Origin: Strigamia acuminata
Taxonomy: Eukaryota > Arthropoda > Chilopoda > Geophilomorpha > Linotaeniidae
Assembly (NCBI GenBank): GCA_949358305.1
Contig: OX442322.1
Span: forward strand, 2,480,001-2,544,000
Length of the DNA: 64,000 bases
Reading direction: 5' to 3'
This document shows, one piece after another, positions 10,706 through 20,563 of the stretch. Made by a program: the position numbers and the translations under genes. Below the pieces are notes generated by a model. The model did not search any database. It had not been told where the DNA came from and saw nothing but the letters and a program-made list of their open reading frames with translations. The first letter of the stretch is position 1. Every line of letters begins with the position of its first letter.

Positions 10706-11801
10706 GATAAAAATCTCAAAGTTATCTAGGATTTAATAAAGTTTTATTTAAAACTTGGTGTGTGCTTATTTACATGTCTAAATTCGTGTAGTGATTTATA
10801 ATCTCAACACCGGGGGACATAATAAACACACATTCTCGTCAGATTTATATTAAAATATAAATTTGTATTGAAATTAATTAGTTTCAATAGATTATCTCAT
10901 TTGATTCATTTTATTTGAGATTTGCAAGTATTTTTTGATTAAAAAATACGAAGATTTACTTGAAACAAGTGATCTCGTCTTCTTACGAAGACACGTGATT
11001 ATCGAAGTGCGATTAAACCTCGAACCCGATTAAAAGGGGATAAAAAATCCCAGGGTTCATTGCACACACACACTTCAACACGTGGACACCGGTCTACTCG
11101 TCTCTACCTTTTCTTCGCACGTCGAGAAAGATTTAAACGAACGGACTTATCCATTAAGTGAGAGTTACGGAAATTTAGGAGTTCCTAAAGCGATAGTTAC
11201 GTAAGTAAATTTTGAATTCTTTGTCAAAGAGTTGTGAAAATGTTCGTAACACTTGTATACGGCGTCCCGATAAAGTTTGATTAAAACTTGGAAAAATTCA
11301 CGTGTAGTTATAAACGTGACTTAGCTAATTTAGCGGGGAAATTAATTATTCTATCGAATGAATTAGATGGCTTGAATTTAGACAAGTAGTTGTTATTTTA
11401 AGCGTAGTAGCACTAATTTAAATTAAGTCGCGGTTGAGGCTTGGGTAATTTTTATTTGTAATAAATTCCCAACCGAAGTTTATTCGGTATTGTATTTTCA
11501 CTCACACGTGGAATGGAATAATTAATTATTCAGAACTAGAGTTTCTATTGAAAAGTTAGCTAAAAAGAATTTTCGAGAGAAAACTCAACAAGTTGCGATT
11601 TTGAAAAATCCTTCGGGCGAGTCTATTCTCTTGTCATAAACACAAGGGGACATGAGTCATTAAGTGTCATGTGATACAAGTTATAAATAACTCGGTTTAC
11701 ACGAAGTTGTTACGAACGTATTTTTGCAATTTTTTGAATACAAAGAATTTTGGGAGTTTGGAAGCGAAAATTGTTTTAATAAATGATTTATTCTATTTTA
11801 G
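10706..11801 (+). other. Spacer between pol and ORF3 with apparent ~600-nt intron (A)
   Basis: Non-coding and homologous to 41084-42134 of C. It contains AATAAA (near 10735), the PPT-like GGGGGA (10812-10817), a conserved block CCCAGGGTTCATTGCACACA (about 11050-11070), a donor-like GTAAGTAA at 11201 and an acceptor TTCTATTTTAG ending at 11801. The matching C sites are 41528 and 42134, so the intron lengths agree (601 and 607 nt). Either a spliced genomic RNA or a separate internal promoter could use it. Confidence 0.5.
10812..10817 (+). other. Internal PPT-like tract after pol (A)
   Basis: CACCGGGGGAC matches the CACCGGGGGATG that precedes the 3' LTR and is conserved in C at 41159-41164. It is a possible central polypurine tract. 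Confidence 0.4.
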
Positions 11802-11802
11802 A

Positions 11803-13296
11803 ATGGGTTCGAATAAACATCATTCTAAACGAAGTCATCGTCGGCATCGACGAAGTTCCAGCTCCAGCTCATCCACCTCAACGGAGGGAGAACAGCGTCG
11901 TTCCGCCGAACGAAATTTGATAAGGTTGCAACAAATTGCACCTGTGCCGACGTTCAACCTGTCGCCACTTCAATTAGCCGCGCTGAATTGGATTGGCTCG
12001 CACCCGGAATGCCTTCCGCTCGATATGCAAGCGAATGCGCCGTTGCCAACGGAAGTTCTTCCTGGGATAAGTGCCCAGCTGACTATTTCTGAGCCTGCTC
12101 CAATGGCCCAACTGGCCCCGCTCGCGCAAGTGTTACACCCGCCGACTAACGTCATCAGTGTCCCGTTGGCTCCACACACGCCAGTGTTCTAGCCACCCGT
12201 AGCAAGTGTTCCGCCAATCGTCGCAAATACTTCCGTCGTTAGTGCGCCAGTTACAACGGTAGCTACGAATCCAGGATGGATTCCCGCCGGAGCAGAGTCG
12301 TCTGCCTCTTCGTCTGGATGGACGGAACCTCCGCCAGGAGCTTTTCGAATACCGGCATCGACGACCCGTCCCAACGCGCAGCGTATGGCTTATAAAGCCA
12401 AGAAGAAGGACGAGGCGGCCCAAAAGCGCCGTGAGCAGTGTGCGCGGGATATTGCGCAGGGAATTCCCCACGACAATATTGTCACCGACCAAGCGACGGA
12501 GACCATCTGTCCATTTTGTGTTGGTTGTGGTTGGTGTTGCGGTGCTTCCGCCGGCTCTTCTCTTATGAGATGCCCCAACTGCCGAGGCACGAAGGTGCGA
12601 CCGCGCTCAGAGCCCTGGCACAAGGAGGTGGAACCCCACGTCGTGAAGGGGATGAAGCCTAACGAGAAGAGATGTTGGGCTCACTGCCCAATTTGTGGCG
12701 TGTTTCTCAACGCTCGAGGAGAAGCCGTTTACATCGACCCCAGATTCCTCACAAAGGAACGAGCAGCTGCCAATGCGGGTTTGACGGTTGAAGCTTTCCG
12801 ACACCCGCCTTCATCGACTGCCTCGGAGATTTCGGAGGAAACGGTGCAAGAAGTTGAGAGCGTCGAGGAAGAAGTGGTCGCTCGCCCGAGAACCATGTCT
12901 CGAGGACGGGGATGCCTTACACTGGACAGAGCTAAAGCTATTGCCCAGGAGCAGCGACAAAACATCGTCGCCCGTGGACGAGCCCGTCGGCTCCAGAAGA
13001 TTGTGTCGGAGCAAGGTAAACAACCGGAGGTTCCTCCAGTGGCCAAGTCGGATATTTCCGACGAGTCGAAGTACGAGGATGCCGAGGAAAACCCGATTTC
13101 CATCGTTGACTTCGTGGCTGATCTTTTGGAAGATTTGCCGTTCCCTCCACCGAGTCCGGAGGAAGTGGAGAAACCCGAAGAAGCAGTATTTTCCGCCGTT
13201 TCCACCGAAGCGACTGAAGAATCTTCAGATTTCCTAACTTCGACCGAAGTTGAGAAACCGGTTGAGAAGTCGACTGACGTCGAGAAGAAGAAGTAG
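11803..13296 (+). pseudogene. Element A ORF3: basic, cysteine-rich non-envelope protein, one TAG
   Basis: About 498 codons in the env position, starting at ATG 11803, one base after a good 3' splice acceptor. The N-terminus is His/Arg/Ser-rich (HHSKRSHRRHRR then a Ser run). A hydrophobic segment LSPLQLAALNWIGSHPE is conserved with C (LTPLQLATLNWLSVHPD). A Pro/Val-rich linker follows and contains TAG at 12190-12192. Next comes a cysteine cluster (CPFCVGCGWCC, CPNCRG, then CWAHCPICG; about 12505-12700) that looks metal-binding and loosely recalls CxxCxGxG zinc fingers. The tail is acidic (DISDESKYEDAEEN and Glu/Pro-rich). No signal peptide, membrane segment or furin-like site is seen, so it is not an envelope. 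Family unknown; RNA or chromatin binding is only a guess. Confidence 0.65.
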
Positions 13297-13981
13297 AGAT
13301 TAACATTTGTTTTTTCGAGTGGATATTTTACGTTGTAAAATATGCCAAGTGTTGTTTGTTGTGTTTTCAAGTGAAATTTCGTTTATTTTCGAATTAAGAA
13401 TAATTTGTTTAAATGTTTGAAGATTTTTGAACTAATTATTAATATTCCTAAGAATAAGTTTAATTTGAAAATTGGATTCAAGTTTGAATTCAATTTATTT
13501 TGTTGATCTTGATTATTTTCATAATAAGATGTGTTTTGAATTTTCACTTTGATCAAAGTTAAAAAGACTTCGAGTTGAAGTCAGTTTTCATTTTTATAAC
13601 AATCGTAATAAAGAATGATTCGTAGTTTAGATTTGATAAATAAAGTTTTGCATAAATTTATTTAATGTCTCATCTAACTTATATAAACTACAGAGAAGTT
13701 TATTTTGATCGAAGAAGTTAAGATTTCCATCGAAATCCGCACTGTCGAACATGAGTACAAGTTCGGACGAGTTCATTTCGTTGCTTGGCAACCAGGAGAT
13801 GTGCTGTGCGGAAAAGTCGATTAGTTTAATCGTTTGCGATGTTTCTGAAAAGAAATAGTTGATTAATTTTGAATAAATTAAGCGATACGAGTTAAGTCTG
13901 ATAATTCAATAGAATTTGGTGAACATTTCTTAAGATATTAAGAATGACAATTAAAGAGTTGGAAACTCTATGCTTGTCACC
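13297..13981 (+). other. 3' untranslated region of element A
   Basis: AT-rich, no ORF. It contains AATAAA at 13639-13644 and an X-box-like palindrome GTTGCTTGGCAAC at 13780-13792. Nothing else is recognised. Confidence 0.6.
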
Positions 13982-13989
13982 GGGGGATG
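13982..13989 (+). other. 3' polypurine tract of element A
   Basis: GGGGGATG directly abuts the 3' LTR, as expected for the plus-strand primer; it is short but well placed. Confidence 0.7.
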
Positions 13990-15567
13990 TGTGACGGTTA
14001 TAAAACCGTATTATCCAATGTTCACACTAGGTGGCGCTGTTTATCTAACGCGCGCAGTTTAAACTCGATAAAGTTACGAGTTATATTAAAGAATTAATAT
14101 AAACGTTGCGAATAAAATATACAGTATTTTATTAGACTCAACTAAGTATTATTTACTTGAGATATTGATTCTATCGAATCAATATCCTGTTGTACTTACC
14201 TTTTGAAGAGAACCAATCGGACTCTTCTGGACCCAGTTCAATATTAGGTCCGGACTAGTGATCCACGAATCCAGGGATTCTGACGTCTGATTGGCTGTCG
14301 CTAATCTGATTGTTCTCTCGAACTATATAAGCTCTGGTTTTCACCAGCGCACCCCCCCCTTGGCTTGATTCTGAATATGTTTATATTGTTTGTATTGATA
14401 AGTTGTTATCGTTGGATCTCACTTTCTTTATCGACACATCAGGCCTCCTCAGCTCTCCACAAATAGTATTAATACTAGTTTGTTATTGCTTGTTGTAGGG
14501 CCCTTTCGGGAAGGCTAACTCCGGTAATAGACATGTTTCACACATGAAATGGCCCCGTAGTGTTAGCCGGCTGTTCTAAGGGACAGTAGGATTTCATACG
14601 GTGGCTTAGTATATCGCTCATGCACGGGATTGATTAACACCGTTAAACAAATATCAAACTATATGATCGGTGATAGTCGCATCTATCTGCGAGATTCTCC
14701 GATCATAGGTCAGATGCTCTGCCAGAGCACATATACGGGAAGTCAAACACGTCAAACAAATGCGGGCAAACTGTATTCCCAGGGTTCCGATGCAGTGCAT
14801 TGGCCCTTCCGTTAAGTGGGCAAGACTTGTCCGAGGTCGGTAAAAGCCTTATTCACAGGCGACGCACCGGGTTGGTAGCCCGTGAGCAATTGCATTCATA
14901 CCTTGCGCTAAACAAATACTCGGGTATTGGTAATGCCGATCTGGTAGTCCCCCAGGAACTGTTTACCCAGTGGTTGGTACCACTGAAAGCGAACTAACGC
15001 AGAAAACAAATACCCGGCGCCTGATCACGAGATCTTGTCGTTGTAAGGCATGCTGGCGGATGGAGCTTCAACAACTCCCGCAATGGTCCCCTCGACTGTC
15101 GTGACTGTCCCCGCCCATAGAATAACAATATAACAATTCATTTGTTATATTACACTAATAATGTTTGTTGATTTGAATACGGAATATTCTAATGAATATT
15201 CCCGACCAAATACAAAGGATTCTTCGTATTAATAGATATCCGAGCTGCGGGAACGAATACGTCTCCGTAGCGCTAACTGTGACGATGCCGCAAAGTCAGC
15301 CGCACCACTCGAACAGCATCGCCCGGATCCTCAACCAGTGTAGCCGCCGTTACACTTATCCAGAACCCCAACTCCAGTTGTAATGTTAATAAACATGTAT
15401 TTGAATCACACGAAAATCGTAAGTTATTATATTTGATCACATATTCACGTTGTATAGACTTCCGTAGCTTATCTCGGTTAGGTTATTTCTAGTTGTGGAA
15501 ATGTCTTGTTTAAACCGATTTATCTCTTATAATGGCTAATTATTCAGCCAAAAGTAGAATCGTCACA
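13990..15567 (+). repeat. Element A 3' LTR (1578 bp)
   Basis: Near-identical copy of 1561-3141. The visible differences are a shorter C-run near 14351, a few transitions and isolated transversions. It carries the same TATA, hairpin, AATAAA and donor features. Confidence 0.95.
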
Positions 15568-15571
15568 CCCT
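15568..15571. repeat. Target-site duplication CCCT, right of element A
   Basis: Matches 1557-1560. Solo LTR G resumes after it. Confidence 0.9.
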
Positions 15572-15711
15572 TAATCCAGTACGGTATGTATTCCCCAATC
15601 AGAGCCAATCAGACACAGTCTCGGTTCCTTTCAATTCACACACAGTTCACAGTTATAAGATAACTCTTGGTTCTTGTCTTCACGGCATTTGGTATAAGTT
15701 TATACGGCATT

Positions 15712-15714
15712 TAT
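15712..15714. repeat. TSD TAT, left of the CACTA-like element
   Basis: Same as 16970-16972. Confidence 0.8.
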
Positions 15715-16159
15715 CACTGGAAAAAAAATCAGATTTACTCACTTGTAAAGAATTGTAAATATATAGGTAGATGGATTTTACAAGTTTGTAAATTAGATTT
15801 ATAAACAATTGAAAATAAGTCTTTTCCAAACATATTTACAATCTGGAAAGAGACCATTTCCGTGACTTTTTTTACAATAACTTTACAAACATTTTCAATT
15901 GTGTAATTATAAAATTTCATAATATATTTCCAATGTATTTCCAATATATTTCCAATATATTTCCAATAAAAGAAATCTACTACTCTCCATTTTAAAAAAT
16001 TTAAACACATGAACTCAATTTCTTTTTTTTAAGCTGTTTGAATTTTTTTTTAAACACCATACAATAATTATTTTTCATTGATTTGATCACAATTTGCATG
16101 TTTTATTGACAGTTTTACTTAAATTTATTTTAATCTTAATTTTTCTTATTTTTTACCAT

Positions 16160-16228
16160 GACCTCTGCCGGAATCGAACCTGGGACCCTTTGTTCTAAAG
16201 ACCACTGCTTTATCCACTAGGCTTGTAC
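16160..16228 (-). other. tRNA-like (SINE-type) relic inside the CACTA-like element
   Basis: On the minus strand CCTAGTGGATAAAGC resembles a tRNA A box and GGTTCGATTCC is a perfect B box, spaced as in a tRNA gene. The acceptor and anticodon stems do not pair properly, so it is a decayed tRNA or SINE head rather than a functional tRNA. Confidence 0.55.
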
Positions 16229-16354
16229 GGCTGATGCTATTGAATGCATAACTTTTGTGATATAGTTATGTTTTCCAAAATGTTTTTGGATTTTCAAATA
16301 GTCTATTTGAAAATCAAACAGTTTAGTATAAAGTTTAGTATACAGTATACACTG

Positions 16355-16575
16355 TTACGTCCTATAGACGTTATTCGTAACGTACGAGTGACGTTACGAT
16401 TCATAACTTACGATAGACGTTACAATTGGCCGATTCGTAACGTACGATAGACGTTACGATTGGCCGATTCGTAACGTACGATAGACGTTACGATTGGCCG
16501 ATTCGTAACGTACGATAGACGTGTACGTTACGAGTGGACGATTCGTAACGTACGATGAACATTACGAGTGGACGA
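16355..16575. repeat. 34-bp tandem repeat rich in CGTAACGTACG
   Basis: Three near-exact 34-bp units (from 16432, 16466 and 16500) plus degenerate flanking copies, built on GATTCGTAACGTACGATAGA. The units are CpG-rich and partly palindromic (CGTAACGTACG against CGTACGTTACG), in sharp contrast with the AT-rich surroundings. Confidence 0.85.
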
Positions 16576-16969
16576 TTCACAGAATTTGGTGGGAATGTTT
16601 GAATGTTTTTAAATTTATTGAAAATATATTTAAAATACATTGTGAAATTTCAAAATTACACAATTGAAAATCTAATTTACAAACTTGTAAAATCCATCTA
16701 CTTTTATATTTACAATGTTTTGGAAATATCCAAACAACATTTCCATCTGAAAGAAAACTGATAGTAAATATATTATTTTAAACAACAAATTTACAATTTA
16801 TTGGAAATATTAGATTTAACTTTTAGCATTTACTATTAATTTACAAAAGTGTGGAAATGTATAAATATTTGCAACACATTTCCAACTAATTTTTTCATAA
16901 TAGGAAATTTGAATTTTCCAAATTAATTTCCAACTTGGAAATGTTTGAAAATTTACTTTTTTTCTAGTG

Positions 16970-16972
16970 TAT
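16970..16972. repeat. TSD TAT, right of the CACTA-like element
   Basis: Same as 15712-15714. Confidence 0.8.
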
Positions 16973-18246
16973 ACGGTATTTGGTATATGTTTTATGCGGC
17001 ATTTGATATGCATATTGTACAGTATTTAGTATGAATTATTTGGTTTCTTTTTTGATGGTTTAATTGCTTGAAACCGCGCATTGTTCTGCTGAACAATGCA
17101 CCCGATCAATTGAAGGTTTAAGTCTGGATTCTAATGTTTCAGTCAACGGTCTCGCCGAGGAGAACCCGCTTTCATTGCAATTCAGTATCCTCCGGGCAAG
17201 ACAGAGTGGCCATTTGCAGTATGAACACATTCTGTTACCGCAAGTAGCACTGGAGATTATGGGGATTGGTTCCATCACCTGATGGTGCCAAAGTAGTCTG
17301 CAAGCAGTAACCACGAGTAGCACCAAGTGTTTGGCCAGCTGATTCCCATGATATTTGGTGCCAAAGCAGTCAGCCTGTTATTAGTACCACAAAGGGCTAA
17401 ACTGCTGTGCGGAGCCGCGAGCTATAACCCCCGGTGTACGTGGTACCGTCAACCACTCGATGGACGACCGTGCCGCTGCGCTGGAGACCGTTGATACAGT
17501 TCTGCATGGCAAGGCGTTTCTATCGACGGCAACTGTGTGATTGCGACGGGAAGTATTAATCATTATTTTATAGCAACAATAGGAACAACCAAGAATTGAC
17601 TTGAATACAAGTAATACAATCAATCTTTCGATTGAATTACACTCGCAATAAATCATTGTTTGTAATGATAAATTGGCGACAATTTATCGGCGAACTAAAT
17701 CACAATGTTACGAATTAGATATACTTTGTAATTGGAATATTGGTAAGTAAATGAATTCATTTACTTAAACCAATATCCTTCCAAAGTTGTGGCGGTGCAC
17801 GAAAGCCAACCGCACCTCTCGGATCGACTGATCTATCAACCCAGCGAAGCATTACACGAACCCCAGTTACGATTACGACACTGACGGAAGCCACGAGGAT
17901 CACGAAGCCATCCCAAACTCGAAGACACAGCCAGGACACAGCCCCGATGACATCTGTAAACCCGGTCGAGTGGTGATCAAACCATTCCCGAATCCAGGAC
18001 ACGTAATGATATTATTTCAGGGCTGTTTTACAGCCAACTTTTGTATAGTTTAATTGTACTTTTAACTGGCCAAATGTCGGCATTAATCTCTTGTATAATT
18101 TAGTAGCGATTATATTGTTTAGTAACAATAAATGTAGTTGTTTTGATAACCATCTTTGTCTCGTATTTATCTCGTTATTATTCGCTGTTTATGCGACTTA
18201 TACCCGGTACTAGCAGAGCTAGGAAGTTGTGGTCGTCACCGTCACA

Positions 18247-18290
18247 AGGGCGCTGTGTGTAAAATGATAAAGTTCTTCTACCGCTCCAGT
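18247..18290 (+). pseudogene. Continuation of the broken gypsy pol
   Basis: Just after LTR G one frame reads an RNase H-like KFFYRSSL, close to the usual VAFYSRSL motif. It plausibly continues the fragment that stops at 938. Confidence 0.35.
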
Positions 18291-18894
18291 CTGTGATGAT
18301 GATGTCATAGTAATGACATCATCAGGTGTCATGATTGTTTCTTGTTTTATACTCTTACATGTAAATAACATGATTTATTCTTTGTATAAAAGTTTTTGGT
18401 CATGTGAATAAAACTTTACCATTCTGCTTATGTTTTCAACTGCAACTCAGCGTTTTTCATTGTGTCCTACATCTCATTACATATTCATGGATTTAGGGTT
18501 AGTTTCATCCAATTTCATCTAATTTTAAGACACTTTGAACTGAGAGTTTCCCAGCATTATTTTTGGACAAATCTTCATCAAGATAGGATTGTGTTTTTTT
18601 TGAACTCACATCAAGTATAAAGTTTAATCATTTAATATCAACTGGGATTTAATGTGATAATAAGACATTGTCACATGTAAGTACTTTATTTTACAATACA
18701 TTATTTTAATTCCGATAAATTTGTTGCCGGTTCACACGTTGCAAACGGAACGCAACAACGACGTACACAAATTCGGGATTCATGCGTCGTAGCGAAGCTG
18801 AATTAATCGCCGCCCGTCATTCTTTGGATAGGACATTCGCAGTTGCCGAATCGTTTCCACTGCATGTGATTATAATTGTAGTGAATGTCCTACA
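18291..18894 (+). repeat. Probable 5' LTR of a Ty1/copia element
   Basis: It ends CCTACA immediately before a tRNA-Met-type PBS. TATAAAAG is at 18385-18392. The start is placed at TGTGATGATGATG (18291), with a palindromic ATGATGTCAT...ATGACATCAT stretch beside it, but no second LTR is present to confirm this end. Confidence 0.45.
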
Positions 18895-18912
18895 TGGTAG
18901 CAGAGGATGGTT
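18895..18912 (+). other. Copia primer-binding site, initiator tRNA-Met
   Basis: TGGTAGCAGAGGATGGTT is the complement of the 3' end of eukaryotic initiator tRNA-Met (ending CCATCCTCTGCTACCA). It starts directly at the LTR end. Confidence 0.8.
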
Positions 18913-18960
18913 CCTCTAAAACCCGATACCGACGGAAAATAGCGGCGACACAACCGGAAA

Positions 18961-20329
18961 ATGGCGTCCAAGACGAATACGGCGTCGGCGGCTGCGGGAA
19001 TTGCGCCGCTCGATAAAACGAACTATGAGACATGGAAGGTGGATATACAACTGCTTCTTCAAGAGTTGAATTTGTGGAGTTTCCACAACGAGACAATTAA
19101 AGCACCGCCTGCTGGATCGTCGGCGACGGATTTGCCAAAATACGAGAAGCGAAAAGCACGTGCACGCGGTATTTTGTGCAACAGCGTCACAACCAGGTTA
19201 AAACCGTCGCTTCTAAAGCTTGACACATCAAAGGAGGTGTGGGAATATATAAAGAAGCTACACGAGCCCACGTCAGTTGCAAGGAACGCAAAGATTCTAG
19301 AGGATTTCTACACGATACGTTGCGGTGATAAGGAAGAAGTTGATACGTTCATAACACGTGTAGAATTGGTGGCGGACGAATTAAAATCAATAAAGCAGGA
19401 ACCAAATGACAAGGTGAAAGTTTATACATTAATAAATCGAATCCGCAAAGATTATGAACATCAAGTCCAGGCTATCTACCAATGGAGCGGCGGGGACTTT
19501 ACATTTGACAAAGTTTCAGCTGCATTGCTTGCCGAGAGCGCACGACGTCGATATACGACGGGAATCAGTGTTACAACAACATATTCGAGTGCGCTTAGTG
19601 TCAGTGCTTCTAACAATCAAAAGGGATCGAGGAAGCAAGACAACAAAGACGGTAAGAGCAATTTTTCCAATATTTTATGTTATAATTGCCATGAAAAAGG
19701 ACACATTGCTCGAAATTGCCCAAGTCCAAATCTAAAGCAACAGGACAACACACGCGGACTTGGCAAAGGACGCGGTCAGTCCCAACGGGGCAGAGGTCTG
19801 CGTGGAGCATTTTATGCATCATTTTTGGGAGAATGTGTGTCTAAATCAAATGAAAACGTTTGTGATGAGGACGCATGGTTTGTGGTCTCCGGAGCATCGG
19901 ATCACGTGTGGAAATTTAGAATATTTTCAGAGTTTTAAGCCATTAGCACCAACTAAATTACAATTGGGTCAGGGCACGGCTAGTATTACTGGCTGTGGTG
20001 CTGTTAGTATCAGCACAGTAGCTAATGGAATCCACAACCATGTGGACTTAATAAATGTATATTTTGTCCAGGGGTTCAAACGCAATTTGATTTCAAGTGC
20101 AAAGATTGACGAAGCTGGGTTTAATCAACACATTTACAATGGTGTGTTGAAAGTGTATTTACAAAATAACAAAGAGTGTTTATTGTTAGCAAATAGACAA
20201 ACGGATGGATTGTATCGTGTCGAAGGCACGGTGATGATGAACCAGAACGTGCCAAATGTCGTTTCAAAGAGTGTTAATAATTTGAATTCCATTTCACAAA
20301 ATGTTACACAAGTGTTACCATTAGCTTAG
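18961..20329 (+). pseudogene. gag: Ty1/copia gag-protease fragment, frameshifted, protease Asp lost
   Basis: ATG 18961 opens a copia-type gag (LDKTNYETWKVDIQLLL, a UBN2-like domain) with a CX2CX4HX4C knuckle (CYNCHEKGHIARNC, about 19680-19720). A protease follows whose active site reads VSGASDH instead of DSGASDH: the catalytic Asp codon is GTC at 19885-19887. A frameshift near 19905-19925 then moves the pre-integrase region (NLEYFQSFKPLAPTKLQLG onwards, through VYFVQGFKRNLIS) into another frame, which runs to 20329. Integrase and RT are missing. The copia RT piece at 50104 may be the same family, but this cannot be shown. Confidence 0.85.
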
Positions 20330-20563
20330 ATTATAACAAATCAAAAGAGTTTACAAGATGTAAAACGTGTTGGAATTGAATGAGAGGAGATGGCATCGAT
20401 TGTTGCTGATGTACTTTGTTTTTCCATCGCACGTTATTGCAACGATTTCCACGTCCCCACAACGTCACCGGAAGTCACGTGACACCGTGATTGATTTGTG
20501 AGATTACACCCAACTCTTCCTGGCGGTGGGAGACCCTCATCCGGGATTTAACAATACAATTGG
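20330..20563 (+). other. Flank between the copia fragment and element H; possible short LTR
   Basis: No gene. TGTTGG at 20368 and CCAACA ending at 31436 would form the inverted ends of a short (~220 bp) LTR split by H, with no supporting target duplication seen. Confidence 0.25.
20561..20563. repeat. TSD TGG, left of element H
   Basis: Same as 31411-31413. Confidence 0.75.

Larger units (their letters stand above)
1561..15567 (+). mobile_element. Element A: full-length 14.0-kb Ty3/gypsy retrotransposon
   Basis: A complete LTR retrotransposon: 5' LTR 1561-3141, PBS region from 3142, gag 4257-6533, -1 frameshift signal, pol to 10705, intron-bearing spacer, ORF3 11803-13296, polypurine tract and 3' LTR 13990-15567. 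It is flanked by a perfect 4-bp duplication, CCCT, at 1557-1560 and 15568-15571, which proves the boundaries. The two LTRs differ at only about a dozen sites plus a C-run length difference, so the insertion is recent. Nevertheless gag has two in-frame stops, pol one and ORF3 one. It lies within the older solo LTR G. At 14 kb it is unusually long for Ty3/gypsy, owing to long LTRs, a 1.1-kb leader and the extra ORF3 region. Confidence 0.95.
15715..16969. mobile_element. CACTA-like non-autonomous DNA element (1255 bp)
   Basis: Starts CACTGGAAAAAAA and ends TTTTTTTCTAGTG (an imperfect terminal inverted repeat of about 13 bp). The 3-bp duplication TAT is at 15712-15714 and 16970-16972. Long subterminal inverted segments match (for example GTAGATGGATTTTACAAG in both arms), rich in TTGTAAA/TTTACAA motifs typical of CACTA subterminal repeats. 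There is no transposase. The interior holds a tRNA-like sequence and a 34-bp tandem repeat. It is inserted in LTR G. Confidence 0.85.
939..18246 (+). mobile_element. Diverged solo LTR G (~2.0 kb net), split by nested insertions
   Basis: The segment begins TGTGACG and ends CGTCACA, the same 7-bp inverted termini as the element A LTRs. The net LTR is 939-1560, 15572-15714 and 16973-18246, about 2.04 kb. Its start is like the C/D LTR start (TGTGACGATTTACAA versus TGTGATGATTACAAA). It has the CTCF-like site at 1191-1205, paired CCAAT motifs near 15595-15612 and an AATAAA near 18127. Flanks AAGG and AGGG are a near-match for a 4-bp target duplication, and gypsy pol sequence seems to continue on both sides. 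No internal region is present, so it is read as a solo LTR of an older relative of A/C/D. The reading depends on distant similarity and is less certain than the A boundaries. Confidence 0.6.

Noticed and set aside
12190-12192. Programmed readthrough of TAG in ORF3 of A
   Set aside because: A carries three other in-frame stops, so simple decay is more likely. C ends before this point and cannot test it.
11803-12192. Envelope glycoprotein in ORF3
   Set aside because: No signal peptide, hydrophobic fusion or membrane segment, or furin-type site in any of the three third ORFs.
12729-13370. 213-codon minus-strand frame and other frames over ORF3 of A
   Set aside because: Antisense of the Glu/Ser-rich ORF3; explained by its codon bias.
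16160-16228. Functional tRNA gene
   Set aside because: A and B boxes are present, but the acceptor and anticodon stems do not pair; it is a relic.
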